Of a DNA stretch of 64,000 bases, positions 10,807 through 23,359 are shown piece after piece. The notes beneath the pieces were generated by a model that saw only the letters and a program-made list of their open reading frames with translations, did no database searches and was not told where the DNA came from. Both the position numbers and the translations under genes were made by a program. The DNA is from Nomia melanderi (taxonomy: Eukaryota; Arthropoda; Insecta; Hymenoptera; Halictidae), in NCBI RefSeq assembly GCF_051020985.1, contig NC_134999.1, forward strand, positions 26,321,160 through 26,385,159, written 5' to 3'. Each line of letters opens with the position of its first letter. Position 1 is the first letter of the stretch.

Positions 10807-11514
10807 TTAACATGTTAAACGCCACGAGAATCTTGACCGTTTTCCAGTAGAGTTATTCTTTTGTAATTAAGAAAAGCAGGAGCAATTCATTATTTGGCGT
10901 TACGATCCTTGCATTGCACTGTTATCAGCTTACAAGGGAACTTTTTCAACCAGTACACGCCATTCTCGATGAAACTAACGTAAGGCATACTTCTCAAGAA
11001 AATATTTCACACATATATTTTCTTATCGATCAATATCCACTTTGAGAGGTGAAAGCACCCCTCAGAGTTGAGGGTTGAACGTATATTTTTTGCAATATCT
11101 CTGAAACTAGGAGGTGTAGAAAAGAAATCTAAATTATTCATTTCGAGTGAACAATTTAAAAAATAAATTCGTTTCTACACTCCCTAGTTCCAAAGATATC
11201 GTAAAAAATATATTTTGAACTTTCAACTACGAGAGGTGTTTTCACTCCTTCAAAGTCAATAGATGTTGGCCGATAAGAAAAAATACGTGTCAAATATTTA
11301 CTTGAGAACTATGTCTCAGGTAAGTTACAACGAAATCGGCGTGTGCTAGTTGGAAAGGTTCCCTTGTTAGTTACGTTCTTAAACATTTTCATTCGACATC
11401 GGTTATCTTGCATTGTTACGACTGCTTTCAAGAAATTCAGAAACGTCGGTCATCAGTGATTGAAGTAGTTGTGTCGATCGTCATAGAAAAATACATTTTA
11501 TGTCAAGAGGTTAA
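10807..11514 (-). mobile_element. M1 MITE (minus orientation) split by a foldback
   Basis: The left segment, from TTAACATGTTAAACGCCACG (10807), and the right segment, from GTTACGTTCTTAAACATTTT (11369), are consecutive parts of M1 read in reverse, as judged against 1265-1505. The break is at TTA, where a 434-bp palindromic element sits. The right part includes the M1 subterminal palindrome (11448-11460), then degrades before the TTAA at 11511 where M2 begins. The same M1-M2 adjacency occurs at 1265-1902, but with M1 inverted. Confidence 0.7.
10933..11366. mobile_element. Palindromic foldback element with TTA duplication
   Basis: Almost the whole 434 bp is an inverted repeat with arms near 190 bp and a spacer of about 40-50 bp. 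It begins CAAGGGAACTTTTTCAACC and ends GGTTGG-like sequence followed by TTCCCTTG. Inner matches include TTCTCAAGAAAATATTT with its complement near 11298, and TTTTTTGCAATATCTCTG with CAAAGATATCGTAAAAAA. TTA lies directly on both sides (10930-10932 and 11367-11369), and the M1 sequence continues across. A TTA duplication suggests PIF/Harbinger-type integration, but the termini are not diagnostic. A truncated copy is at 45733-45865. Confidence 0.8.
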
Positions 11515-11957
11515 TACTAGACCTACTGCACTGTTAAAGCGATGGGTTATAGTTTTCTTGTTTCGCAAACATTTGATGTCTAGAAAATATTAAATATTCG
11601 AAATTGTTTTGAAAGTAAATAGTTTCACTTGAATATTAAATAAATATGTGAAGAAACCGACGAAAATCTATTGTTACAATTTTTATAAGAATTACACATT
11701 ATCCATATCAACCCTTTGCATTCGAGAGACAACTCATAGTTACCATTTAGTTTGATACAGCAAAATTACAAAGTTTGATGTATTAAAGTTTATTTAACGT
11801 AATTGCCCATGAAACGTTAAAATAGAATAGTTCTATCCATTGATTTCTATATTAATTATATTAATGTTAGTTATAAAGCATACTATTGATATTTCATTAG
11901 AAAATGAAGAATATATTTTCAAATGCTAAGGGGTAAACGGTAATTATTCCTACGTAC
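11511..11957 (+). mobile_element. M2 MITE interrupted by a P2 element
   Basis: It starts TTAATACTAGACCTACTGC. It contains the M2 blocks ATTCGAAATTGTTTTGAAAG and AATAGTTTCACTTGAATATT. The standard right end is broken at the TATTAA position by a P2 element (11708-11936) and resumes as ACGGTAATTATTCC, equivalent to ACACGGTAGTTCTAG in intact copies. The terminal TTAA has decayed. Confidence 0.65.
11708..11936 (+). mobile_element. P2 TTAA MITE nested in M2
   Basis: The left end reads TCAACCCTTTGCATTCGAG and the right end AATGCTAAGGGGTAAA. Both are decayed versions of the P2 termini seen intact at 38328-38573. The interior shares CAGCAAAATTACAAAGTTTGA and CATTAGAAAATGAAGAATAT with the other P2 copies. 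Position relative to M2 shows insertion at the M2 TATTAA site. At 229 bp it is slightly shorter than other copies (239-246 bp). Confidence 0.65.
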
Positions 11958-12094
11958 ATCTCCGAGACAGAGGTTCCAAGTGTCAAAGATTATGTCATGT
12001 AGAAAACATCACTCAATTTTTGTAATATTCATCAGATTTTTTTGTTATGTAAATATATCTATTATGAAGCAGTAGAAATTATTTTGTTTTGAGT

Positions 12095-12215
12095 CCCTTC
12101 TCTAATATTCTATGATAATTCTGTAATTCTCAAATCACCCTTTCTATAATATTCTATAGCAATTCTGTAATTCACAAACCGTCCTTTTCATAACATTCTA
12201 TAATTCTATAATATA
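12095..12215. repeat. Short degenerate tandem repeat, about 48 bp
   Basis: Two and a half units share TAATATTCTATxxxAATTCTGTAATTC, with starts near 12102, 12150 and 12190. It ends in a TATAATATATAT run. No coding potential. The surrounding 11958-13240 is otherwise AT-rich with no exon seen. Confidence 0.55.
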
Positions 12216-13239
12216 TATATTATATAACATACGAATGTAAATATTTTAATTTTTATGACTAAAAGAAGAATAAGAAAATTGCAGTGTTTAGGGGTGATCA
12301 ACGGTAAGATTTGGCCTGGAAACTTAAAATAGAGTTGCAGACACTACATTTTCTTTAGAGCGTGTATATTCGATGGACTCCATTGATCGGCACTGGCAAC
12401 GTAAATTTTGTGGTAAATCCAATGGGAATTTACGAGGACATACTGCTTGATGTTTTATTGGTCGATTTAATGCGTTTGGCGAATTATTGGGTTGATGAAA
12501 ATGTTTGGATTCGCATTTATAAAACTGGCAGTGTTCAGTATTGATTTATTTGGTAGAATTTTTAGATAGGTACATAAACTGATAGAATGGCACAGATAAT
12601 GCAAGAATTTAGAATATTAAATAAACATATTATTATTAAATAAAAAATGAAGATTCACAGTAATCTTCTTTAGCATAACATTCAATTCCTTTTCTACTTA
12701 TCGATTTCCAAATTCAAATATTTTGTTCGCAGTGTCAGAATTTGACTGTTAAAATCTCCTATAACATATCAATTTTATACATTCATGAAACACGGAAAGC
12801 ATAAACATAGTATTAATCGAATGTTTAAACGAATTTTATCACAGACGGTCATTTTTAATCATACGAGGCGCTTCAGAGAAAATAGAAACGTTAATTGCTC
12901 ATAAATGTTCACAATCTGTTTATAAAACGCATGAAATACAGGCAGCATACGAGGATAACGGTCATCGAATAAATGTCTTTTCATTCCAATTATTATTCCA
13001 AGTGTTTCTATCGAATAAATATCTTAATTCGATTGTCTGTGCCATAAAAGCGATCGAATGGAAAGATTAAAAGCCAACAGAATAGAAATCCGTAACGGCG
13101 GCTTTTCGATTTGGAAGAGAATAATGGCCCGTAACAAACTCTCAATATACACAAGGAACAACAGAAATTGAACGTACAATACGCCGGTGGAGGATTATAA
13201 CCAGCACGCAGCTTATTCCGGAAATGAAATATCCGTCGG

Positions 13240-13645
13240 ACCGATCAAAAAATCGCGTTACCGAAGTTCCAGTGATCGTTTTAATATCCATCGATAGTGA
13301 ATTGCTGCCGCGTACCGACATTCACGCTGGTGTTTCGCGTCAGCGAAAGTTACTCAAAGTGAAAAAAAGCTGCTCGAAGTAGCAGGTGCCGAATCGATTG
13401 CAGTTTAGCTTCAATGAAACTCTTTTGAATCGCCATTTTTCTTCCTCCCTTTTTTTTCAGTTGATACTGTAACAAAACTCTGTCCGGGACTGTATTCGTT
13501 ATTCCATTGATTCAATGATAGGTCTCCGGTAATTAATTGATCCAGAGAATGGGTACGCAGGACCGGCCGGAATAAGAAAGACGAAAAGCAAGGATGCTGC
13601 GCTCGTCGGCTACGGAAGCTTGACCCAGTTAATATGGCGCGCATT
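13240..13645. promoter_or_regulatory. GC-rich island, no confident exon
   Basis: Composition rises through TTGCTGCCGCGTACCGACAT (13300-13319) and CGGAATAAGAAAGACG. A 77-codon minus ORF (13411-13644) has no recognisable domain. A CAG followed by GTGCCG at about 13384 resembles a weak donor but lacks a good acceptor. Candidate regulatory DNA only. Confidence 0.3.
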
Positions 13646-14369
13646 CACTATTATGGTCTGTACTTCGAAAGAGGAGGTCACAGGCAGACTGTGGCTAGAC
13701 AAATAAACGTTCTACTGGAGCTTATTTACACTTGACACGTTGTTAACTTGTCACGAGTATACTCCTGTTTGCTGGTGGATAAGGTTAGTACCTTGTTCTA
13801 GGGTTCCTTTCATAATTATGCTCGACAGAAGTACTTTGTTGTTAACGATTTAGTAGAACAAAATCAAACTCCTTGTAACAATTGATAATAGAGAAATAAT
13901 ATTTATTGACAACGATTGAGTGACGCATTGCATTTATTGACTGCGATTAATAATACATGATAAATAAATAAATAAGTGAATGACAGTAATATATTAGTAT
14001 TAGCAATATAAATATTTAACAACATACACATAATGTCAATTAATAATAATTTTATGTGCACTCAGATTACAAAGTTCCAAATTACCCGTATCAAATTTCT
14101 GATTAACCTATTCAAGTTAAAATCAATGATCTTCCGACAAAAATGCAACACAGTGGTAAAAATTATTTTATACCAATGTTTACCTCCATACTGAATTCAC
14201 CGTAATGATAAACTATACAAATGAAACGTACAGATTCGTTTGCGAGTCTAAAAGACATATCTCTCTGCACACTGTTTAATTACCAGTGTCACAAATAAAC
14301 TTACACAAAACTCACACTAAGAGAAGAAATCACAAGATAAAATCGATTTTTCCGAAACACGAAACGTCA

Positions 14370-14815
14370 TCGCGAAGCGCAAGCTTCCTACGCGCGTATT
14401 CCCATTCGCACTTCGGCCCAATTATAAAATTACCCCTGCTCTTAATGTTAATGCAAATGTAAATACTGCACGCGCGCGCTCCGATAGCCGGCGCGTGTAT
14501 GTTTCGCTAATCAATCCATTATATCTGGCCGGGCTGTCGAGCTGTGCCCGGCGCAGCGGATCCCGGAGCAGACGGCAGGAAAATCGCATTAGCGAACTTT
14601 CAATAATCGCCTTTATATATCCGCCAGCGGTGATTTACGGTGCAGGGGCGGAATCAGCTTTCGCGTTTCTTCGCTCTGGCGGCGCAGCGGCGGCTCTTCC
14701 GCCCCTTCGAGAGGAAAACTCGGCCAGCAGTGTGTCGGATCGATCTGGCATGATCGTAATCACACGCTCGCCTGACGTTCAAACTGCGTGCAGGCTTGAA
14801 TGGTGACCGGTGTCA
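14370..14815. promoter_or_regulatory. GC-rich island with a perfect octamer motif
   Basis: A perfect ATGCAAAT octamer (POU-domain consensus) lies in TTAATGCAAATGTAAATAC at about 14448-14466. GCTAATCAATCC (14505) is homeodomain-like. The island includes the strongly GC-rich GGCGGCGCAGCGGCGG near 14678. A 103-codon plus ORF crosses it but lacks splice context and homology by eye. I regard it as an enhancer candidate. Confidence 0.4.
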
Positions 14816-14819
14816 CCGA

Positions 14820-16000
14820 AAATTGTATAGAAGAGTCCTTGGACAAGAACTCCCAGAAGGGTCCCTGCTATTCGCCAACGGTCAATAAATTAATAAATAA
14901 AACAATGAATTAAAAACGGTATTATGCGTTATATAACCAACAGGACACATCCTAACTGAAGACATTTGGGTTAGGTCTCGGTTAGAATTCATTTAATATC
15001 ATAATATATTAATATTTTACTATTGTTATGCGCTTTTTGATATCGCAATTGCTAAATGGTTGAATGAACTATTTTAAATTTGTTCGTTTAGAATCATTCT
15101 GTAAGGTAGAGAAAAGTCAAATGGAATGTTAGTAAATTTAGTATTGTAAGCGTGTAACGAAGATGGGAATGAATTTCTGATAATTTCTAAAAAGGATGTT
15201 AAAGAAATACTAAAAATTTGATTTTATCAGGTGTATAACTGTTGATATATAAATTAACCGCAATCTTAATAAATAATAAGGAGATATAAACTAAGCAGTG
15301 AATTTAATTATTTGAATTATACAGTACTTTGTTATGTATAAGTTTACAGTTAACTTTATTATACAGAAATAACATTGCTAAAACATCAATTAAGATAAGA
15401 AATAACATCATTTTTAATATCATTTCATTATTTTCTGAAATTCATCTTCGAAAATAATGTTGTTTTGAAATCTTCCATATTTTAAAACTTGTGCGATGGA
15501 CATTATTCTTTGAAATACAACAGAAACCAAATATAACTTATTGCTAGAATCTCATAAACGGTGAAATTATTTATTTCGACATTCAAAATTTAATACTTGA
15601 TCCGACCATAAATTATTTCTTCTAACCGTCAATTGTTACTATTATAAGATAAAATTGAAATTGCTCTAATTAGAACAAGTCCCGGTAATTAATTATGCAA
15701 GGTAATTTATAACCGAGTCAAGAGCTGTATTTTGATCTTCAATCTTAATACAATTCAATCTCAATCATTCATAACATTTCCGAATATACGAAGTACATTA
15801 AAGTTCGTAGAATTTTTATATTACCGTAAATTATTGTAAAAACAATAAATGGTAGTAATAATAAAAGATTACAGAAAAAGAACAAATTTCATATGGAAAC
15901 TGCTAGTTCGATCGCAACAAACAACAACAAGATTTCAATTTTTAATCGTGTGACGTAACTGTTGCTTCGCGCCAAACGAGGAACCGCTGAAATAATTTAA
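14820..16000. other. AT-rich spacer
   Basis: No exon, inverted repeat or transposon terminus could be supported. Scattered poly-A/T tracts only. Confidence 0.5.
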
Positions 16001-16480
16001 ATCCTTTGCGGTACCATTACAAACAAACACGTTGAGTTACACGACAAAAAGGCCGGGAAACGCTGCCATAAAAGACAATACTTCCCTTATTTGTGTAGTG
16101 CGCATAACGCTCGAAAACAAACGAGTTTTAATGTACCCCCCAGCTACGAAACGCGGCTTGTTTGCCGTCGGAAAAAGTTAAATCAGCAGGATGACATTGA
16201 GGAAAACACCCGGTTCGTCCGTTATAAGTTTACCAACGTCATCGTTTTCGGTTGGTTATTACATCAGCCCGGTAACCGCCGTACAATCGATTCCATCGAT
16301 CGAGAGAGCCACGTTCCCGCGCCGCCTAGTCGATTTTCTAAAAATTCTTTGATGCTTCTTGAAAGCTCGGGGAAAATATAATGGATGACCTGCAGTGTGT
16401 TCGCGTGAAAAATAGCTTTCAAATATACGACTGGACGTATTTATGAAAAATTTGTAACCCAAAAGCCCCAGCTTGATTGA
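16000..16480. promoter_or_regulatory. Moderately GC-rich island
   Basis: GC-richer sequence includes AAAGGCCGGGAAACGCTGCC and CGCGCCGCCTAGTCG. Overlapping plus (96-codon) and minus (67-codon) ORFs show no domain. No splice-bounded exon is visible. Regulatory DNA is the likelier reading, at low confidence. Confidence 0.25.
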
Positions 16481-17486
16481 CGGGATTTCTTCTTCGGCGA
16501 AATGTTTTGTTCCTTTGTGAGGGAATCGTTTAATGGTTTTCAGTTATCAAAAATAAGTTATGCACCGTTTGTTCTTCGAAATATATCGGTCAAATGTCCG
16601 CATAATTTCAATATTTTGGAATCAATCGATAATGAATTGTGAAAGTTTAAAACTGATAATCTATAAGGATTTAATCCCTTGCTTGTAATTTTGTTTCGCA
16701 CATGGTCTGGATAGAATTGTTTTGTCGTTAATAATTTACTCGAAAAACAATGTTATGTTCATTCTGCGAGAAATTGCTATTAATATATTGAAGTGAATGG
16801 AATTTATTATTGTAATAATTATAAAAATTAGAATACCCTTAGTTTAGTACTTAGTTTATTCATTTAGTTTAACATCGTTTAGAATCTCCTTAACTTTACT
16901 GACAAATCGAATAATGTTTTAAAAATATTAACATTTCTATGCTTGTTAAATATCTGAAATTCAATAACGCATGTAAAAATAATTTTATAGAACCATCTGA
17001 ACTGTAATTATTAGAGTAATTGCAAAATGTGAATAATAAATTAGTAATAACAATAAATCAATAATACGTGATTAATTCTTAATTAAAAGTGCTAAAGCTA
17101 GAACGCTTAAACATTGTTGTTTTTATAACAGTCTGGTTTCTAGATAGTACCGCAATGACGATGCATTTCACAATAAACGAAACGATTTTTTATTGGAAAG
17201 AGGAAATAACAAGATTACTACTTGCGGCGGTCGTTTTATTGACTCTGCCGTTTTCTTTGACGATGGATACCGTTTATCGAAAGCAGTAGATATTTCTGTC
17301 GATAGGTACGATTAACTTGTAACCTGACTGTAATCGATTTCTCTATCAAGTCGATTTACATAGTCAATTTTAAACCACGGGATCTCGTTTGTGCTCGATA
17401 TTATTCTACGCTTGTAATTAGTTATCTAGACTTTCATCTACAGGTCGTTGAACGTTTATTTCAGCAAAAAATGAGAATCGATTGAT

Positions 17487-17622
17487 AGTATATAGTATAT
17501 GGTACATAGTACATAGTACATAGTACATAGTACATAGTACATGGTACATGGTACATGGTACATAGTACATAGTACACATAGTATATAAGTATATATACTA
17601 TAGTATATAGTATAAGTATAGA
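17487..17622. repeat. Heptanucleotide microsatellite (TACATAG)n
   Basis: Perfect and near-perfect TACATAG units run from about 17498 to 17575, with some TACATGG variants in the middle. The flanks are TATAGTATA-type degenerate sequence. The minus-strand ORF across it, rich in Y/C/T, is an artefact of the repeat. It should be length-polymorphic. Confidence 0.9.
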
Positions 17623-18554
17623 AATTATAAAACAACATTTTCGTATATAAATTGCTTATAGATGAATATATAGCATATTAAAAAGTGCAAATCATAACGC
17701 ATTTTTATTACATTCATGTAATCTCGTTTAAATTAACTAGTCTATGCCAATAAAGCCATTAAACGTCTAATAAACACAAACGAACATTAATTAGATCTTT
17801 ATATTGCTTTTATTGGAAAGAATCATTCCGTGGGTGAAATAAGTTTATGTTCTGCTCTGCTTTCTGTAAAATAATAAAATTTTATTCTTATTCTTATTTT
17901 ATTTTTACTCTTTGCAAATGTCTATGCCAATCATTTATTTTCAATGCTTCAATTGAATTAAAACAGATTATTCTGTCACTTTATTAATATTACAGTTTTA
18001 TCACTGGAATTCAAGCATCAGATAACATATAATCCTCACTGCAAAATATTTAAATATATTACACGTAAATAATAAATAAGCAATTGCATTTTAAATTATG
18101 TATGTAACACGGCTAATAAAATATCGCATTTACTGCATCGAGTTTTTAATATACTACTTATCAATTGGTATTTATATTGAAGCATGCTGACAATAGTTTC
18201 GGCTTAATTTTATTTCAAAATATTTCTCCGCTTTTGTGACACAAAATATTAATGAATAACTGAAACATTGAAGTAATAACAATATATTTTTATTACATGC
18301 GAATAGTAGTATTTAAATTAGAATAGAATTATCTATATCAAATATAACGGTTTCTTGCTTAATAATACCATTCCTAACTTTTCACTGGCATTCCCGAAAA
18401 ATATTCCAAGTACATTTAATGCAAGATTAAAATAACAATATTCTGTTCACCGAAATTTCGTTTCTTATTTAAAGTATAATTTTATATTAAACCATTTGTC
18501 GTGGAATATTTGTTACAAATATTCATTTCTCTGAATTTTTCTCTCCAAATCTAT

Positions 18555-18845
18555 CAGAGTTTTTGGCGGGAAATAAAACGGCTATTTACTTCAATTTGTC
18601 TGGAAGAAGTTTCCATCGACGAGTATCCTCGAAAAGTTTCGCCGCAGACGCTTTCAACAAAATAAATATTTTCTGAATCACACTCGAATGAAATTTCGCA
18701 GGTAAACGGCAGATTTGGCTCCGGCGAATAATTTAGAAACGGGTCTCACATATTTTCCGCTATTTCAACAATCACGCGAAATTCGGTTCCCCCAAGTGTC
18801 CCCTGAATCGCTTATCACGTCATCGATCTGTCCTACGTAGCCTGT
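18555..18845. other. Moderately GC-rich non-coding patch
   Basis: Sequence around GTTTCGCCGCAGACGC (18637) is richer than its flanks. A CAG/GTAAAC word at 18699-18707 is not part of a convincing exon. The surrounding 16480-19325 is AT-rich and holds nothing else supportable apart from the microsatellite. Confidence 0.3.
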
Positions 18846-19325
18846 GCACTATCTGGAACACGGTCAATTATTCATTTGTAATCTGTTATTTGCCGAATGT
18901 ATTAATATTTATTATTACGGACGCAAACAAAACGATGGGAGATTAAACACGGAAACTTTTTGTGGCGTGATCACGCGAAATCTAGGTTACCATGCGGTTC
19001 TGCTACCCGATGTCAGAATCTGGTTGCCTGTTTTCCTACTATAACCTCGATATTGATGTTCGGTTGTGATTGCGTATTACAGGATGCATTGTGAAATGGT
19101 TTCCTCATTGCACTGGATGTTCACGAGGTTCTTAACCACCGTCTTTCTCGTAAATGATAAGCATACCGCAGATTTCTATGCGTTTATGGGAGATTTGAAA
19201 GTGTGTAAAACGGCATGGAGTGCAAACAACTTGAAGAACCATATAAAATATTCAAAGCGTAGTGCTTTTTATAGTGTTCATTGGGAAAAACCATTCTCTA
19301 TAGTAATTCTGTTTTTATAGTATAA

Positions 19326-19578
19326 TTAACCTCTTGCTCTATAATATCGTACCAGACTTGTTGCGAAGATTCCAAATGGAATTTAACAAACAACGATACT
19401 ATTCAATTCGTTCGATTGCAAATTACGTACTATTCCACGTTTATCAATTATTATACTTTAGAGCAAACATTGACAAAATAAGCCCAGCATTTTCTTGTAT
19501 TTTCAATGAATTGTTAATAACAAAGTATAGAAGCCAATATTTTTCAGTTTTTTATTTTTCGGCCTTACGACTAAGAAA
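19326..19578 (-). mobile_element. P3 TTAA MITE, diverged copy
   Basis: TTAACCTCTTGCTC at 19326 matches the P3 right terminus in reverse. Blocks ATTTAACAAACAACGATACT, TATCAATTATTATACTTTAG and TTCAATGAATTGTTAATAAC follow in the order expected for P3 read backward. The distal end is degraded near 19578. The 125-codon ORF here is a chance frame. Confidence 0.65.
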
Positions 19579-20468
19579 GAGGACTTCTCTTACGTATACA
19601 TGTCTTATTAAGCTAACCATTCACACTTTCACTGATTCCTACATTCATATCTTTATATTATTAAATATTGCACATTCCTTTCTTTGGTTCTTATCCTTAA
19701 TTCTATCCTAATTTAACCTTATCCTAACCTTCCTTCTTTTTTCTACCCTCATTTTTTCCTTTCTCTTTTCTCTTTCTCTCAATTTCTCGTAACCATCCTA
19801 GCATCCTCTCGCCCGTCCTTCCATTCACCAAGCTAATATTATTGTAGAATATTAATTAGATTCTGAAAAATTTGAATCTTTATAAAGATCCGCAATTAAT
19901 GGTAAGTACCAGGTTCTTCTATAAGTGATGTCACCTTTTATAATTAAGTTTGAGCATAAAAAGTGTACCTCGTGATTAATTTTTATGTTACATGAATTGA
20001 TAATACTTTCCTGTCGCTGTTAAATTTCTTAATGGTTCTTTGATTATTTTGTTGAAAAAATGATTGCATCTACTATGACTTCTATATAGATAAACGTTCG
20101 TTACCACCATTTATTCCGATAACGATCTTCTCAGATGCAGTATTCTATTAACACATCGGTTGCCACTGTGTAAAACATAATAACCCTGGAGGGAAATCAC
20201 TTTTTTCCATCTATTGACATACCTTGACTATAGGAATACATTTTTTAACATGTTTTGCATAAATTACATGTTCTGGTTACTTTTTATTGTTATTCACAAA
20301 TAAACAAAGTCACCAAAAAAATATTTAAGCAGCTTTATATGTAATTAGCAGTTGTATATGTCATTCATGTATGAATGACGTGGCAGACAGTATATCAAAT
20401 CCATCGAGTCTTCGAAATAAAGTATTGAATACTGGAAAAGGGTATTGACGTCTTAAATTATAATGTTT

Positions 20469-20621
20469 AGACTACGTATTTTTCTGTAAATTCAAATTCT
20501 TAGGAACATAGAAAAACAGAATTACGAAAATGAACCGTTTTTACTGGCAAACATAAAAAGCATTACACTTTGCAATTAAATATTTTCAAACTTATCATAT
20601 ATGCATAGAAATCCGCAGTCT
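20469..20621. mobile_element. MITE with CAGACTGCGG-type termini, copy 1
   Basis: The left end reads AGACTACGTATTTTTCTG and the right end, on the minus strand, AGACTGCGGATTTCTATG. A second member at 60687-60880 has cleaner termini. Flanking TA on both sides would fit a Tc1/mariner target, but this is weakly resolved. About 150 bp, no ORF. Confidence 0.5.
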
Positions 20622-21174
20622 GATAACGTCCTATGTTGTAATTTAAAAACATAACACCTATAACATTGATTTCATTTTATTTATGAAACGTATGGCATTG
20701 TGTCACAAATACGTGACGTCGGTAATGGACCCGTTAAACATGAAACATTTATGTGAAGCTTCTTCGCTTGAAGAAGAAAAAGTATATCTAAGTATATGTA
20801 CTAAAGGTATAATACCGACTAATGTTTATTCACATAAAAACATGCTTCTAGAAAATACATACGAATGTTTTTGCATTAAAAAACTCTTCTATAAAGAAGA
20901 GATGCTTAAAAAACATGCGTACGATGTACATAGCTAACACTCCATTCAATCGGTGAAGGTCGACAAAATATAACACGTATATTCCATTATTGATATCCTT
21001 TTATAAACATGGTATCAAAGAAGTGTGAATGCGGAGCATAGAAACTTTCTGGAGCAAATGTATATACAAACGAAATCAGAAACCTTGGAAATTCAGAGGA
21101 AACAAGTTTAAGGCAAAATTATTACAAAGTGTATATTCATCTTTTTTATAATATTGAAGGTGTATATTAATTTA

Positions 21175-21432
21175 TTGACTCGCAAGATATTGCAATACGA
21201 TAGTATGGGACTCTTGACGAAAATTTTCAACTCAATTTGATAAATATACGTAAGTGTTATTTATGTTTTTTAAATATAAATTAAATATTACTTTTCTATT
21301 ATCAATCGTTTACTTTAAAGTAAACGTAGACGTAGAATAAGCATCAACATTTTTGTTTCCTTAATAAATTATTAACGATAAAGTAGTTACATCGATTATA
21401 GTTAAGATATAAATCATATGACAAAGGATTAA
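21175..21432 (-). mobile_element. P3 TTAA MITE, reverse copy
   Basis: It starts TTGACTCGCAAGATATTGCA and ends ATGACAAAGGATTAA at TTAA 21429-21432. The central block ATTATCAATCGTTTACTTTA followed by AAACGTAGACGTAGAATAAG is the conserved P3 core in reverse. At 258 bp it is near full length. Confidence 0.75.
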
Positions 21433-22289
21433 ATGGTTTATTTCATTATTGCGACTCAAACAAATATTTAAACTTTGATTTTTCGTAAACTACCCTGCGT
21501 TGTCAAGTTTTGCGTGATATTTCTGTTCCTTTCAAGTATGAAATACGCTCAACGCAATACTTTCAATGTAGGTTGAGCCTAAATAAGTAAAATTACAATA
21601 ACTTGACTAAGACTTTGTCATTTAAATGTTAATAAATCCATTTATATGCAGCTGAAAACTTCTATAACGTGAATTACTTCGTTCTTTATATTTTTCTTGT
21701 TACTTAAAAAATCTGTAGAACTGTCGTTATTTAGAAATTTTGCAGCCACACCTCGTAATGGAATTATTTCGTTCGCTGAATGTTTACTTAAAATTTGTTA
21801 GTGTCCAAGTATTATTTATATGTAAATTTACCATCTCGTTGAATCTGATAGCCCCCGACAAACTCTATCAATTCTATATTTAAACACATTTATATTCTTC
21901 TTTTTTTTTAGCATAAAAAAGTTTCACACTTTCATTTTTCACATACTGCACATTAAATTCAATCTTCACAGTACACAAACTTCCAATATATTCTTCATAA
22001 CTACAACAATAACTACATAAATCCAGAAATTAAAACCAAAACACAATTTTTATTTCACGAAAGCACTCATGTTTTATTTAAATAAACAAATTTTCCACTT
22101 GTCTTGTCTATTAAATCCAATTCAGACAATCAAAGAGTTCGCGGTTGTTCAAGCTTCAACAATACAACATTCTACACAAATGTTTCATTTCCGAAACAAA
22201 AATCGTTACGAAAGTATTCCCAACACGGAAACCCACAGCAATTTCATCAAATTTTCACCGGAACAGGGCCAACCGCGCACAACAAAATC

Positions 22290-23340
22290 CAAAAATGAAT
22301 ATTCGATCAGCCGCGCGAGGGTTAATTCATAGTCCAAAACACAGCGCTAATTTTCTATTAATAGCGAACAGTTCCATTGACACAGCGTCAATAATAATAC
22401 AGCCGCGAATCGATAATCGCGGATTATACAATATTCGGTGGCTCTCTATGGCTCGGCACAATTTACTTGAACCCGCGTTTTCGTCGTGTCGAGGTTTCAA
22501 TTATTACTAAATACGACTGGCCGGACATCTTCAATGGCCTCCTCGTTTCGACAGGGATCAGCAAACAGCCTCGCGATCGAATGTCAATAAAGATACCCCG
22601 TCAATGATATCAACATCCCATTCGATATCTCGTTCGGTAAAGCGAGAGCACACACACGTACATATGTGCACACATACACACAGGGGGAGTGAGGGAGAGA
22701 GAGAGAGAGATGCGAAGCACGATATCCAAGTGCATTTAATAAGACCGCCCGCCACCTTATTGCCCCTTGTTCCGCGTGTTATAGCGGGCCAGACACGTCA
22801 CCGTCTGGAATCGAAGTGTGGATAATAAAGTGAAAGACGAGCGGAATCTGGGCCACGCGGGGAAATACCGTCGAAAAATTCCGAATATCATCTAACTCAC
22901 GTGCCAAACATTATTGATCCTTTCGGAGCCGGCGACTTAAGCCCACCCATTCAATTTTTCTTTTCGCCGCGCAGAAACCGCGGAAAGACGTACATCCGCA
23001 TACGAAAAATTTTCAATTGAATCGCTTCCGACGTGTTTGACGTTCCCACGTCACTTTTATTCTATCCGTCTCCCGCCGGTCTTCACGAATGCAAGGCGCA
23101 GTTAACAAGAGACGCGGATATCGCGCGCCGCTGCCTATCAAACGTGACGTTTATTAAAAATCTCCAGCGCGGTTGCGAGCGTTTCCAGTCTCTTGAATGT
23201 TATGCTTGTATTGTCGATGCGATGCAATGGGACGATAAAGGAATTACGACGTCGGTTTCGATGAACGTTGGGATATCAAAGGATCGATTTGTGTTTGGTT
23301 TTGATGCGCGCTACGCGTGAAACGGTGCTTTTGCGTATGC
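22290..23340. promoter_or_regulatory. One-kilobase GC-rich island, candidate regulatory cluster
   Basis: The largest contiguous island. It includes a symmetric CGCGAATCGATAATCGCG near 22404, CAATAATAATACAGCC, and several CGCG-rich stretches. A CA/AG microsatellite lies at 22650-22710. A pyrimidine-rich stretch ending GCGCAG at 22975 and a GTGAGT donor-like word on the minus strand at about 22890-22895 do not combine into a credible exon. ORFs of 65-121 codons on both strands are unconvincing. Confidence 0.4.
22650..22710. repeat. CA/GA microsatellite
   Basis: A CACACACGTACATATGTGC-like run is followed by GAGAGAGAGAGAGA. A chance ORF on each strand reads through it. Confidence 0.85.
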
Positions 23341-23359
23341 GAGATTTTTTGGGATCTTG

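Noticed and set aside
17456..17638. Tyr/Cys/Thr-rich 60-codon minus ORF
   Set aside because: Product of the TACATAG microsatellite.
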